DNA of 64,000 nt from Planctomycetota bacterium (lineage in GTDB: Bacteria > Planctomycetota > MHYJ01 > JACQXL01): contig JACRIK010000003.1 in NCBI GenBank assembly GCA_016235865.1, positions 1 to 64,000 of the forward strand, in the 5' to 3' direction. The notes under the pieces are model-generated. The model was not told the origin of the DNA. It was given only the letters and a program-made list of their open reading frames with translations, and searched no databases. The position numbers were made by a program, and so were the translations under genes. Of the stretch, positions 51,101 through 59,170 are shown piece after piece. Positions within the stretch are counted from its first letter, which is position 1. The number at the start of each line of letters is the position of its first letter.

Positions 51101-52583
51101 CTATGGTCGGGCCCGGATTGCAGGTAAATTTCGGGGCAAACTTCTTGAAGCCAGACGAGAAATCATAGACCGATTCGCAAATGGTCGTGGCCAGTCCGGC
51201 AACCTTACCGTCTCTAACCACCACCTTGGCCGGACCTAATAGGCAATTGAATTTAATGCCCTCTTCCTCGGCTTCTTCTATTTCCCATTCGTGGGCCGGC
51301 ATCCGGTCCTTATGTTCCAGGTCCCGGGTCTCGAGACAGACGATGCTAACCTCCTTGGCGCCCAGGCGCAGGGCGGTCTTGGCGCAGTCCATAGACACAT
51401 TACCGCCGCCGATGACCAGCACCCGCTGGCCGCTAAACCGTGTTGCCAGCGGCTCCTTCTTCGCCTCGCGTAGGAACGGCACGCCGTAAATCACGCCCTT
51501 GGTCTCGCTGTTCTCCAGCGGAATCTTGGACGGCTCCTGATAACCCACCGCCATAAACACCACGCTATATTGTTCACGAATCTTAGCCAGCGAAATGTCT
51601 CGGCCGATTCTGGTATTAGTTTTTAGTTCTATGCCGGTGGCCAGGATGCGGCTTATTTCGTACTCCGCAATCTCCTTAGGCACGCGGTAATCCGGGATGC
51701 AGGAGGTGAGCATTCCGCCCGGCTTGTCCGACGCCTCGAATATGGTCACGGCAAAACCCTTTTCCCTGAGTCGCTGGGCGCAGGTCAATCCGGCCGGCCC
51801 GGCTCCGATAACGGCTATCTTTTCCGTCTTGGTAACGGGCATTGGCTCAACCGGCTTCTCGCCCTTGGCCCGGACCGTATCGGCAATGAACCGCTTGAGG
51901 TATCTGATGGAAACTGATTCATCCACATCCTGACGGTTGCATTCGGTCTCGCAGGGATGATGACAGAGCCGGCCGCAGATAGCCGCAAAAGGCAGGACGC
52001 GCCGGATGACCTCAAGCGCCTCGGGATATTTCTTCTGGGACAGCAACGATACATATGCGTGGGCATTGACTCCGGCCGGGCAGCCGATTCGGCACGGGCT
52101 GGTGCCGTCCTTGCTGATGACATACTTATTCGGGATGGCCTGAGGATAGTGCTTGTGGATAGCGGTCATCTGGCCCAGTTCCTCGTCAAAGGGATTAGGC
52201 AAGCGGACCGGGCAGACCGCGGCGCAGTCGCCGCAGGCATTGCATTTATCTAAATATACATAGCGGGGCTGCTGCAGAATCTGGGCCGTGAAATTACCGG
52301 GCTGACCTGATACGGCTTGAACCTGTGAATAGGTCAAAATCTCGATATTGGGATGCTTTTCCACCTCAACCAGGCGCGGTGAGATGGTGCACATGGCGCA
52401 GTCATTGGTCGGAAAGGTCTTGTCTAATTGAGCCATCCGGCCGCCGATAGCCGGCGACTCTTCGGCCAGATAGACCTTAAACCCGGCGTTGGCCAGGTCA
52501 AGGGCGGACTGCATTCCGGCAATACCGCCGCCGACCACTAATACGGCGCCTATTTTCTTATCTGAATTACTGGCGTGGCTCAT
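48099..52583 (-). CDS. hdrA: Giant HdrA-like flavoprotein fused with a GltD/NfnB-type module
   Basis: A 1494-residue Fe-S flavoprotein. Residues 10-130: HdrA start with FAD motif GGGIAGMQSALDLA, the CAMC motif, and Fe-S CNACGDCAAVCPV. Residues about 160-560: an inserted GltD/NfnB-like module with CRIGCPAGVNAHAY, CGRLCHHPCETECNR, FAD motif GAGPAGLTCAQRL and NAD(P)H motif VIGGGNVSMDCA. About 634-900: cysteine block CLSCALCCECLQCVTAC and CSAVCCMY. About 939: CRCG. From 1078: a second HdrA FAD domain (VIGGGLSGITSALSM), CSRICC at about 1234, and two C-terminal ferredoxin clusters (CIACLTCVRECP at 1420, CHGCGVCVSACP at 1461). It may bifurcate electrons between NAD(P)H, ferredoxin and MetVF. HdrB and HdrC are absent. 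Confidence 0.93.
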   Translation of the reverse strand: MSHASNSDKKIGAVLVVGGGIAGMQSALDLANAGFKVYLAEESPAIGGRMAQLDKTFPTNDCAMCTISPRLVEVEKHPNIEILTYSQVQAVSGQPGNFTAQILQQPRYVYLDKCNACGDCAAVCPVRLPNPFDEELGQMTAIHKHYPQAIPNKYVISKDGTSPCRIGCPAGVNAHAYVSLLSQKKYPEALEVIRRVLPFAAICGRLCHHPCETECNRQDVDESVSIRYLKRFIADTVRAKGEKPVEPMPVTKTEKIAVIGAGPAGLTCAQRLREKGFAVTIFEASDKPGGMLTSCIPDYRVPKEIAEYEISRILATGIELKTNTRIGRDISLAKIREQYSVVFMAVGYQEPSKIPLENSETKGVIYGVPFLREAKKEPLATRFSGQRVLVIGGGNVSMDCAKTALRLGAKEVSIVCLETRDLEHKDRMPAHEWEIEEAEEEGIKFNCLLGPAKVVVRDGKVAGLATTICESVYDFSSGFKKFAPKFTCNPGPTIEADTIIIATGQRTDLAGFEELEKGPANSVKANPITLETNIKGVFAGGDVARGPASVIEAVAHGNEAAISIERYLAGQDIKEGRGGKQIGVELPQGRIEKEIIKQRLAIPKESAEKRKKSFIEVEKLVDEEKAVAESARCLSCALCCECLQCVTACQPKAIEHNMKPQVRELAVGAVVLATGGDMFNAELKGEYGFGRLPNVVTSIQYERLLSASGPCVGQVLRPSDKKHPHKIAWVQCVGSRDHAIGNDYCSAVCCMYATKQAIITREHEPGVEVSIFYNDLRSFGKGYEYYTTSAKQKGIKYIKSIISSVKEIPETRSLLITYSDEATNTIKEEVVDMLVLSVGFTPSETGRQLCKNLSLTLNPYGFNNEGEFSYGATNKPGIYAAGVFTGPMDIPESVMGASGASALAGELLSSARNTMVRQKDYPPERDIKGEEARIGVFVCRCGTNIARVVDVQSLVDFAKKLPNVAFAEENLYTCSTDTQQHIIQMIQEHKLNRVIVSSCTPRTHEPLFQEMMCDAGLNKYLFEMANIRDQCSWVHMDLPLEATVKAKDLVKMAVGRARYLEPLKEQTFVVVPNALVIGGGLSGITSALSMARQGFMTYLVEKTDRLGGNLWNITQTANGQNPKEHLKQLLAEVENEPLLKVYKNATLKEITGSIGNYKSLIQCGDKTEEIQHGVVIVAIGGVEAKPGSYLYGQNPNVITQLQLEQQIAQVNPLKSVKSVVMIQCVEARDTEHPYCSRICCTQAIKNALRIKKQNPETNVYILYRDIMTYGMWEIYYRQAREAGVIFIRYDVDKKPQITQIKDGRLSVQLFDGLIQKDINIPTDLVVLSMPVRPQPDAQVLGTALKVPLNTEGFFLEAHLKLRPLDFANEGMFLAGLAHFPKHINESIAQGKGTAARAAAILSKKEMTISGIIAQVNPDECIACLTCVRECPFNVPKIVKNAKMKDGVITDSGVAFIEPSLCHGCGVCVSACPRKAINLAHYKDSQIVAKCEIYE
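48681..48706. repeat. Dispersed AATCTGTG repeat inside hdrA
   Basis: These 26 bases are identical to 58923-58948 (the repeat upstream of the promoter at 58950). Here they are read on the minus strand as coding sequence for KKPQITQIKD. A second, more worn piece of the same family is at about 48934-48970 and encodes QIAQVNPLKS. Confidence 0.8.
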
Positions 52584-52675
52584 ATCCCTCTCGTCTTCGC
52601 TTAATCAACAGCTTATTATACTATCAAACATCTCTGGCCGGGTCAATAAAAACCGCTCTAATTGCGAAACCAAAG

Positions 52676-52706
52676 TTGACAATGCAACAAAATGATGTAT
52701 TATAAT
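52676..52706 (+). promoter_or_regulatory. Leaderless promoter of feoB
   Basis: TTGACA at 52676-52681 and TATAAT at 52701-52706 (19-base spacer; an overlapping TATTAT at 52698 gives 16). The feoB ATG is at 52711, and no ribosome-binding site is present, so transcription should start at or next to the ATG. Confidence 0.65.
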
Positions 52707-52710
52707 CCGC

Positions 52711-54696
52711 ATGGCAGTAAAAACCGAACTCAACCTACGCGGCAGGCACAAGATTGCATTGGTCGGTAATCCCAACGTGGGCAAGAGCGTCATCTTTGGG
52801 TTACTGACCGGACAGTATGTCACGGTTTCCAACTATCCGGGCACAACCGTGGAGGTCACCCGCGGCCAGTTCCTCTATGATAAAAGAGAAACCGTCATCA
52901 TTGACACACCCGGTATCAACGGCCTGATTCCCAACTCAGAAGATGAGAAGGTAACCAGGGATATCCTTGTCAACGAGGATATAAATTACATCGTGCAGGT
53001 GGCGGACGCCAAGAATCTCTCCAGGGCATTATTCCTGAGCATCCAACTGGCTGAAACCGGAATCCCGCACAGCCTGGTTCTCAACATGAGCGATGAGGCG
53101 AAGAGTTTGGGCATTAAAATAAATATTGCCAAACTTAGCCAGATATTGGGTGTGCCGGTCATACCAACCATAGCAGTCCAACGCGAAGGTATCGGCGCCC
53201 TGATAAAAACAATCAAAGATACCCTGCAAGCTAATCCGTTCGTTCAGCCGGGAATAAATCTGGTATCTTATGAGCCGAAGGTTGAAGATGCCATTAAGGA
53301 ATTAAGCTTGTTATTACAAAGCGCTCCTCCACGGCAGTATTCACCAAAGACCACCCTGAGATTTCAGGCCCTGATGTTACTGACCGATGATTTAGCGCAG
53401 TCAGAAGGATGCGAAATCAACACGATACATTCGGTCCGCGAGAAGGCAAAACAATCATTCTCCCAGCCGCTGAGTAATATTATCAACCAAAAGCGGTTAA
53501 ACAAGGCGCAGGAGATTGTGGCTAAAGTCCAGATATATGAAGGCGGAAGAAGAACCTCGTTGAGCGACTTTCTGGGCCGGATTACCATGCATCCGTTCTG
53601 GGGCATACCCATACTCCTGGTAATTCTTTTCCTGCTCTATGAATTTGTCGGCGTCTTAGGCGCCACCACCCTAGTCGGCTTCCTGGAAAATACGGTGTTT
53701 GGCCAATACATCAATCCCTTTGCCACCCAACTCTCCGAAAGATTTATTCCAATCGTATGGCTCAGGGATTTCTTCACCGGACAATACGGACTGATTAGCA
53801 TGGCCCTGGCTTACGGGTTTGCCATTATCCTACCCATCGTGGCCACCTTCTTCCTGGCCTTCGGGATTATGGAGGATTCCGGCTACCTGCCCCGCCTGGC
53901 TGTGATAGTCAACCGCCTCTTCCGGCTGGTCGGGTTGAACGGCAAGGCCGTCCTGCCGCTGGTGCTCGGACTGGGATGCGATACCATGGCCACCATGGTC
54001 ACCAGAATCCTGCCCACCAATAAAGAACGGATTCTCACCACACTGCTGCTGGCCCTGGGTGTACCCTGCTCGGCCCAATTGGGCGTGATTATGGGATTGT
54101 TATCAGGCGTTTCTTTATCTGCCGTATTATGGTGGCTGGGATGCCTGCTCGTTATAATGTTCATCGTGGCCTATTTTGCCAATAAGGTAATCAGCGGGGT
54201 CTGCTCTGACTTTATGATGGAAATACCGCCGATGAGGATGCCGGAAATCGGGAATATCCTGTCCAAGACCTTTGCCAGGGTAAAATGGTATCTCAAGGAG
54301 GTCATTCCGATATTTATCCTGGGCACCGCGGTCCTGTTTGGGCTGGACCAGACCGGCGCGCTGGCGTATATCGAAAAACTATTTACGCCGGTGGTGACCG
54401 GGTTGATGGGTCTGCCCAAGGACGTCACGGCCGCGTTCCTCATCGGATTCTTCCGGCGTGATTACGGCGCGGCCGGGTTGTATGACCTGGCACAAAAGGG
54501 ACTGCTCAATCCGCAACAGATAGTGGTTTCGCTCATTACCATAACCCTATTCGTGCCCTGCTTTGCCCAGTTCCTGATGATGGTCAAGGAACGGGGCTGG
54601 AAAGTGGCGCTGCTTATCATCGCATTCATATTCCCGCTGGCCATACTGGTGGGGAGTGCGGTGAACCTGATACTTAATTTAATCGGTGGATTATAA
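52711..54696 (+). CDS. feoB: Ferrous iron transporter FeoB
   Basis: A 661-residue inner-membrane Fe(II) transporter. The N-terminal G-domain has G1 GNPNVGKSVIFGLLTG (residues 22-), G2 Thr in NYPGTTVEV, and G3 DTPGING (about 65). Next follow FeoB's helical spacer, then two Gate domains with about ten membrane helices; the conserved Cys motif VLGLGCDTMATM and VPCSAQLGV are present, as is PCFAQF near the end. Length is slightly short of the E. coli protein. FeoA is not next to it; a FeoA domain is instead fused to the DtxR-type regulator two genes away. The start is probably leaderless. Confidence 0.96.
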   Translation: MAVKTELNLRGRHKIALVGNPNVGKSVIFGLLTGQYVTVSNYPGTTVEVTRGQFLYDKRETVIIDTPGINGLIPNSEDEKVTRDILVNEDINYIVQVADAKNLSRALFLSIQLAETGIPHSLVLNMSDEAKSLGIKINIAKLSQILGVPVIPTIAVQREGIGALIKTIKDTLQANPFVQPGINLVSYEPKVEDAIKELSLLLQSAPPRQYSPKTTLRFQALMLLTDDLAQSEGCEINTIHSVREKAKQSFSQPLSNIINQKRLNKAQEIVAKVQIYEGGRRTSLSDFLGRITMHPFWGIPILLVILFLLYEFVGVLGATTLVGFLENTVFGQYINPFATQLSERFIPIVWLRDFFTGQYGLISMALAYGFAIILPIVATFFLAFGIMEDSGYLPRLAVIVNRLFRLVGLNGKAVLPLVLGLGCDTMATMVTRILPTNKERILTTLLLALGVPCSAQLGVIMGLLSGVSLSAVLWWLGCLLVIMFIVAYFANKVISGVCSDFMMEIPPMRMPEIGNILSKTFARVKWYLKEVIPIFILGTAVLFGLDQTGALAYIEKLFTPVVTGLMGLPKDVTAAFLIGFFRRDYGAAGLYDLAQKGLLNPQQIVVSLITITLFVPCFAQFLMMVKERGWKVALLIIAFIFPLAILVGSAVNLILNLIGGL

Positions 54697-54701
54697 TATG
54701 A

Positions 54702-54731
54702 AACCACAGATGCACACGGATAAACACAGAT
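54702..54731. repeat. Left terminal repeat of the GxxExxY cassette
   Basis: AACCACAGATGCACACGGAT followed by AAACACAGAT. With 55163-55192 it forms an inverted pair around the GxxExxY gene. TTATAATATG lies just outside on the left and TTATAATTTT on the right. Confidence 0.75.
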
Positions 54732-54767
54732 ATTAAACCGTGTTCATCTTAGTGAAAGGAGATATCG

Positions 54768-55142
54768 ATGGAAAAGAAACTATTCCACAAAGAAATAACC
54801 GGACTGATACTCCGTTCCGGCTTTGAGGTTCATAATATATTGGGTTGTGGATTTCTGGAAAAAGTATATGAAAATGCAATGGCTTATGAACTAAAGCATC
54901 TGGGGTTGAAAGTAGAAAACCAGAAAGAAATAAAAGTTTCCTATAAAGGCGCAGAAGTCGGTGTTTATGTGGCGGATTTAATAGTAGGAGAAAAAATAAT
55001 CGTAGAACTTAAGGCGGTTGAAGAGATCACTAAAATACACCAAGCACAATTATTAAACTACCTAAAAGCATCAGGTTACAAGGTTGGTCTCATATTAAAC
55101 TTTGCCAAGACAAAGCTGGAATATAAAAGATTAGTGATGTAA
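54768..55142 (+). CDS. GxxExxY-family protein (PD-(D/E)XK-like)
   Basis: A 124-residue protein of the GxxExxY family: VHNILGCGFLEKVYENAMAYEL carries the name motif, and VADLIVGEKIIVELKA has the D...ExK of a PD-(D/E)XK nuclease-like core; it ends LILNFAKTKLEYKRLVM. GAAAGGAG precedes the ATG. The biochemical role is unproven. Genes of this family are often found inside AACCACAGAT-type repeats; the same is true here, with inverted copies on each side. It interrupts the interval between feoB and the DtxR-type gene. Confidence 0.9.
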   Translation: MEKKLFHKEITGLILRSGFEVHNILGCGFLEKVYENAMAYELKHLGLKVENQKEIKVSYKGAEVGVYVADLIVGEKIIVELKAVEEITKIHQAQLLNYLKASGYKVGLILNFAKTKLEYKRLVM

Positions 55143-55162
55143 GATAGACACAGATAATATAA

Positions 55163-55192
55163 ATCCGTGTCTATCTGTGTGTATCCGTGGTT
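55163..55192. repeat. Right terminal repeat of the GxxExxY cassette
   Basis: ATCCGTGTCTATCTGTGTGT followed by ATCCGTGGTT; the complement AACCACGGATACACACAGAT matches the left repeat in most positions. Confidence 0.75.
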
Positions 55193-55211
55193 ATAATTTT
55201 GGAGGTGTCTT

Positions 55212-55868
55212 ATGAAGAAGCGTAAAGAAGAAATCCTGGAACTGGCCTGGGTGGGCAAGGAAAAAGGCAGTTTCACCAGGGAAGACGTGGAAAAAAGCGC
55301 TGATGATAGAATCTCTCCCGGGCTTTTGGATGAGTTGATAAAAGAAGGATATCTGAAGGAATCCGGTAGGCAGGTGTCCATGACCGCGGAGGGCGAGAAC
55401 GATGCGCGCCGGTTGATTCGGGCCCATCGCCTGAGCGAGCGGCTGTTCACCGATGTCCTGGACATCAAACCGCAGAATATGGAAAAACACGCCTGCACCT
55501 TCGAGCACTTCCTCAATGACGAGGTGGTTGACTCCATCTGCACCATGCTGGGGCATCCGACCGAATGCCCGCACGGGCACCAGATTCCGCCCGGCGAGTG
55601 CTGCAAAAATAAACTCAAAGAATTATCGTCTATCGTGGTGCCGCTGACCGAACTCAAAATCGGCTCCGATGCCCGGATTGCCTATGTGGTAACCAAACAG
55701 CACCAGCGGCTGGACCAGCTCACCGCCTTTGGCATTGTCCCGGGCGCCACACTCCATCTGCACCAGATAACACCTTCGTATGTGGTCCGGGTGGGCGAGA
55801 CCGACATTGCGCTGGATACGGATATTGTCAGGACGATTTATGTGCGATTAAAGAAATCCGGTTCCTAA
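55212..55868 (+). CDS. DtxR-family metal-dependent regulator with fused FeoA domain
   Basis: A 218-residue protein. Residues 1-70 are a winged helix (SPGLLDELIKEGYLKESGRQVSMTAEG). Residues 70-140 are the metal-binding dimerisation domain with EKHACTFEHFLND and MLGHPTECPHGHQIPPGECC, the ligands of DtxR/IdeR proteins. Residues about 145-215 are a FeoA-like SH3 domain (AYVVTKQHQRLDQLTAFGIVPGATLHLHQI). With Fe(II) it would repress iron uptake genes such as feoB. A clear operator upstream of feoB was not found by eye. GGAGG precedes the ATG. Confidence 0.9.
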   Translation: MKKRKEEILELAWVGKEKGSFTREDVEKSADDRISPGLLDELIKEGYLKESGRQVSMTAEGENDARRLIRAHRLSERLFTDVLDIKPQNMEKHACTFEHFLNDEVVDSICTMLGHPTECPHGHQIPPGECCKNKLKELSSIVVPLTELKIGSDARIAYVVTKQHQRLDQLTAFGIVPGATLHLHQITPSYVVRVGETDIALDTDIVRTIYVRLKKSGS

Positions 55869-55883
55869 ATCAGGCGTCTTAAT

Positions 55884-56477
55884 ATGGAAAAGAAACCTGT
55901 TAAAACCCTCTACCTGCCCGACCGGCGGAAATGGCGCCGGTGGCTGGAGAATAACCATCAACGCGTAAAGGAAATCTGGCTGGTCTATTACAAAAAACAC
56001 ACCGGCAAGCCGTCTATCCCTTACAACGATGCGGTGGAAGAGGCGCTGTGCTTCGGCTGGATTGACAGCACGGTCCGTAAGCTCGACGAGGAGCGCTACA
56101 TCCAGCGTTATACGCCCCGCAAGCCGAACAGCATCTGGTCCAAACTCAACAAACAGCGGGTCAGCCGGATGATAAAGCAAGGATTGATGACCCAGACCGG
56201 CTTAATCAGGGTGAGAGACGCCAAAAAGAGCGGCGCCTGGAACCGGCTTGATGTTATAGAGGATGTTAACAGAATCCCACCCGGCCTGGCAGGCGCCATA
56301 GCCGCCAATCCCAGGGCCAGAAAGAACTTCGCCCTGATGCCGCCTTCAACCAAAAAGATGTTCTTCTGGTGGATTCATGGAGCCAAGACCGAATTGACCA
56401 GATTAAAACGCATCCAACGCACGGTCCAACTGACCAGCCGCTATAAAAAAGGCCAACGGCTCATTCCGTATATGTAA
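55884..56477 (+). CDS. YdeI/OmpD-associated family protein
   Basis: A 197-residue protein of the YdeI/OmpD-associated family (bacteriocin-protection, YdeI type). It opens with LYLPDRRKWRRWLENNHQ; the hallmark is YNDAVEEALCFGWIDSTVRK followed by RYTPRKPNSIWSKLNK, and a C-terminal helical part has NPRARKNFALMPPSTKKMFFWWI. In E. coli the relatives are tied to antimicrobial peptide resistance; the biochemistry is unknown. It begins 15 bases after the DtxR-type stop with a weak ribosome-binding site, so the two may be cotranscribed. Confidence 0.9.
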   Translation: MEKKPVKTLYLPDRRKWRRWLENNHQRVKEIWLVYYKKHTGKPSIPYNDAVEEALCFGWIDSTVRKLDEERYIQRYTPRKPNSIWSKLNKQRVSRMIKQGLMTQTGLIRVRDAKKSGAWNRLDVIEDVNRIPPGLAGAIAANPRARKNFALMPPSTKKMFFWWIHGAKTELTRLKRIQRTVQLTSRYKKGQRLIPYM

Positions 56478-56490
56478 TACCCGGCAAGTA

Positions 56491-58749
56491 TTATTGTCTC
56501 TCCGCTTCAGGCACCCGGCCGACCGGCGTATTTATGGCAAAACTGAAATTCTTGGCCGGGTTGCCGGGCTTTTCCGGCATCCGGCTCCAGATGGAATTTA
56601 TCCCCGGCGTTCCGTATGTTGCCGGCGTATCCTTTTCCACCGTGGTATGGTAGGTTGGCTTACCGCCGATTTCTATGAACATCCCGATGTTGTTACACCC
56701 ATAGCGCCAGGAATCCGGAGACATACCCTGGTTGGAAAATCCGAACGAGCTGTTGGTGTAATATTCGTAGGTGTTGTTGCCGCCGATGCTCATAAATACG
56801 CCGATGGAATTATTGATGGCCGAGCCGAGCAGGACCCCGCCGCCCGCGCCTTTGACCCCGGTATTGGTCAGGGTCTGCTTGTTGTCCGCATCCTTCCATT
56901 CCCAGGCCGAGAACTTATTATCACCGCCCCGGTCCAGGAAAAATGCCACGGCAAAATCATGCGCCCCGCCCTGCGAGATGGCGTGCCAGACGTGATAGCT
57001 ATCGCTGCCCGCATCATCAATGAACATGGACAGCCCCATATGCGGCGTCGAGCCCTGGACCCAGAACGAGCCCTCATATTTATCGTTACCGGATTTATCA
57101 TAGAGGATGCCGGTGCCGTACCAGTAAGACGTGGCCTGCCCGTAGACCCCGCATTCGTAGGTATCATCGCCGCTGAAATCCTGCAGAATGCCGGTGCCGC
57201 CGGCCATGGAATGCCCGCCGAAGATGTCGCCCCGCTGGCCCCAACCCGCGCCCTGGCAGAAATTATAATTGCGCAGGTTATCGTGCCCGCGCACTCCCGG
57301 ATGCACCAAATCATACGGTTCAGCTACATATTTATCATTGCCGCCGGTGTCAATCAAGGCGCCGTAACCGCCCACAAACCCAAATCCCTGGCTGGTGTAA
57401 TAGGCGTAATAGGAATCATTGCCGCCCAGCTTGACCAGATTGGCCACGCCGAACGATGCCGAACCCTGGGCTGAGGTGTGCGCCTTGAATGAATCATCGC
57501 CGCCCCGGGCCCAGAGCAGGCCCACGCCAAAATAACACATGCCCTGGGCATTGTTCACCGCCGTAAAGGTGTCATCACCGCTGTTATCCAGCAGGAATCC
57601 GTAACCGAGAATCCCGGCGCCCTGGGCGCAGGGCGTGGACTTGTCCGCTGTATAGGTATCATTGCCGCTCCAATCTATGATGGTGGAAATCGGATGCTCC
57701 AGTTTATATGAAGCCGCGGCCGGGCCTGTGTAGGTGTCGTTGCCATAGAGGTCGATAATGGCCAGATAGTTCTCGCATTGGTAAACATTTTCCTCGTCCT
57801 TGCTGTTAAAGGCAATCTTGCCCAGCGGCGTATCTATCTCAAAGGCCAGGTTTGAGATGTTGACCGCGACCATAGTCGGCGTTGCCACGCCTTCGGTGGT
57901 GACTGCCCTGGCCGGCTTATCCAGGAACGCCTCGAATTCACAGATGGCCTTGAGATTCAACCCGGCGCCGGTATAGAGGTCATCATAATCCAGGGCCTGG
58001 CCTAAATCCCAGTTGACCACATCCATATCATTAAATTCCTCATCTATATCCTCCTTCGCGGCAAAACCAAGAACCGCGCAATCAAAAGCGTGCTGGAGCC
58101 GTTCCTTAGGATAATTCCGCACCGCCCGGTCGCGATAGTATTTGGCATCTTTGGCGCCCAGGATTAGTTTGGCAATATAGGCCTGCAATTCAGGCGGCAC
58201 ATCCTTCAATGCCTTCTCCATAGCCATCCGGTTTTCTTCTGTGATAATGGCATCGCACTTCTTGGCCAGTTCTATCAGGGCGTTCAGCACCGGCATTTCC
58301 TTTTTAGGTTCCAGCTCCGGCACGTATTCATATCTGTATGCCGCCCGATGCCCGGTCCGGATTTGGGAAATCCCGCACTGCTCGAACACGCCCTTGGCCG
58401 TATCAGATATGTTTTTTTCCTGGGCCTTAATCAGGTCAAAACAGAACTTGGGGAACTCGTAGGGATTCTTCCAATAGCGCACGAAATGGGGCTGGACCAT
58501 GACCTGCTGGCTGGCCAGGGTATCCAGGGTCTGGGGGTCAAGCCGGGCTGTTTCCCGGGTCAGGCCCTTGGTATTGAGCAGATAGGCAACGATATCCGTA
58601 TCGCTGACAATGCCCTCTGGCTTGACAACTGTTTCGGGCTTGGGCTGGATTGGTGCCGGTACGGGTTCCTTTATCTGGGCCAGACCGACTGCGCTAACTA
58701 TCAGAATGATGCCGATACCGAGCAGGGAAATAAATCTATTCTGTAACAT
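56491..58749 (-). CDS. Secreted repeat protein with GNDTY-type repeats, 752 aa
   Basis: AGGAG lies eight bases before the ATG at 58749 (an in-frame TTG at 58755 is closer). A Sec signal ends near SAVGLAQ. Residues 30-260 are helical and Pro-rich at the start. Residues about 330-620 hold eight or so repeats of 30-35 residues with the core GNDTYTA/GDDTFTA and intervening glycine-rich AQGxGxxGxGxLxD; the pattern predicts a beta-helix or beta-roll, similar to Ca-binding hemolysin-type repeats but without the strict GGxGxD. Two large Gly-rich repeats are near-copies. The role is unknown; probably an extracellular or surface-exposed protein. Confidence 0.78.
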   Translation of the reverse strand: MLQNRFISLLGIGIILIVSAVGLAQIKEPVPAPIQPKPETVVKPEGIVSDTDIVAYLLNTKGLTRETARLDPQTLDTLASQQVMVQPHFVRYWKNPYEFPKFCFDLIKAQEKNISDTAKGVFEQCGISQIRTGHRAAYRYEYVPELEPKKEMPVLNALIELAKKCDAIITEENRMAMEKALKDVPPELQAYIAKLILGAKDAKYYRDRAVRNYPKERLQHAFDCAVLGFAAKEDIDEEFNDMDVVNWDLGQALDYDDLYTGAGLNLKAICEFEAFLDKPARAVTTEGVATPTMVAVNISNLAFEIDTPLGKIAFNSKDEENVYQCENYLAIIDLYGNDTYTGPAAASYKLEHPISTIIDWSGNDTYTADKSTPCAQGAGILGYGFLLDNSGDDTFTAVNNAQGMCYFGVGLLWARGGDDSFKAHTSAQGSASFGVANLVKLGGNDSYYAYYTSQGFGFVGGYGALIDTGGNDKYVAEPYDLVHPGVRGHDNLRNYNFCQGAGWGQRGDIFGGHSMAGGTGILQDFSGDDTYECGVYGQATSYWYGTGILYDKSGNDKYEGSFWVQGSTPHMGLSMFIDDAGSDSYHVWHAISQGGAHDFAVAFFLDRGGDNKFSAWEWKDADNKQTLTNTGVKGAGGGVLLGSAINNSIGVFMSIGGNNTYEYYTNSSFGFSNQGMSPDSWRYGCNNIGMFIEIGGKPTYHTTVEKDTPATYGTPGINSIWSRMPEKPGNPAKNFSFAINTPVGRVPEAERQ

Positions 58750-58920
58750 ATACAAATCTCCTATAAAGTAATAAGGTTTGCTCTAATCTATAAAACAGAA
58801 TCATTAATGGCAAGGAAAATGAACCAAGCGTACGCAGATAAACGCAGCCCTTTGCGCAGCAATGGTCGGCAGTATTCAGCCAGTGGCTGAAACGCACCGG
58901 GTACTTTGACGGATTATCAT

Positions 58921-58948
58921 GATTTAATCTGTGTAATCTGTGGCTTCT
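58921..58948. repeat. Dispersed AATCTGTG repeat upstream of the 58985 gene
   Basis: AATCTGTGTAATCTGTGG followed by CTTCT. 26 bases match the copy embedded in hdrA exactly. It touches the -35 of the following promoter. Confidence 0.8.
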
Positions 58949-58949
58949 C

Positions 58950-58978
58950 TTGACATCCCAGACCTAAACTGCTATAAT
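58950..58978 (+). promoter_or_regulatory. Leaderless promoter of the 58985 gene
   Basis: A consensus promoter: TTGACA (58950-58955), 17-base spacer, TATAAT (58973-58978), then ACCTCT and the ATG at 58985. No Shine-Dalgarno sequence. Confidence 0.75.
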
Positions 58979-58984
58979 ACCTCT

Positions 58985-59170
58985 ATGATTAAAAAGGTGG
59001 TGAAGAAGAACCTCGCTTACTGGCTCAGCAAATCACCGTCCGAACGCATCTCGGCGATGGAATTATTAAGGAAGCAAAAATATGGTGATTCCGGCCCAAT
59101 CCAGAAAACTGTCCGAGTTACTACGAGTCACAAGAATCTGTACCCACCCAGAAAAGGGCATAATATGTAA
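58985..59170 (+). CDS. Antitoxin-like small protein, 61 aa (probably with a frame-shifted end)
   Basis: The ATG at 58985 lies six bases after a consensus -10. The first 44 residues, with VVKKNLAYWLSKSPSERISA and MELLRKQKYGD, follow the pattern of small proteins (YWxSKTPEERLxAIExLRKQYYG) that usually stand upstream of AbiEii/MNT-type nucleotidyltransferase toxin genes. The last 15 residues (HKNLYPPRKGHNM) are not family-like. The next stretch in another frame has the C-terminus of such a nucleotidyltransferase, so the end is probably altered by a deletion joining the two genes. Basic; probably DNA- or partner-binding. Confidence 0.65.
   Translation: MIKKVVKKNLAYWLSKSPSERISAMELLRKQKYGDSGPIQKTVRVTTSHKNLYPPRKGHNM

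Noticed and set aside
52584-52710. DtxR/IdeR or Fur operator upstream of feoB
   Set aside because: No convincing TTAGG-type palindrome or Fur-like AT-rich repeats were seen between hdrA and feoB.
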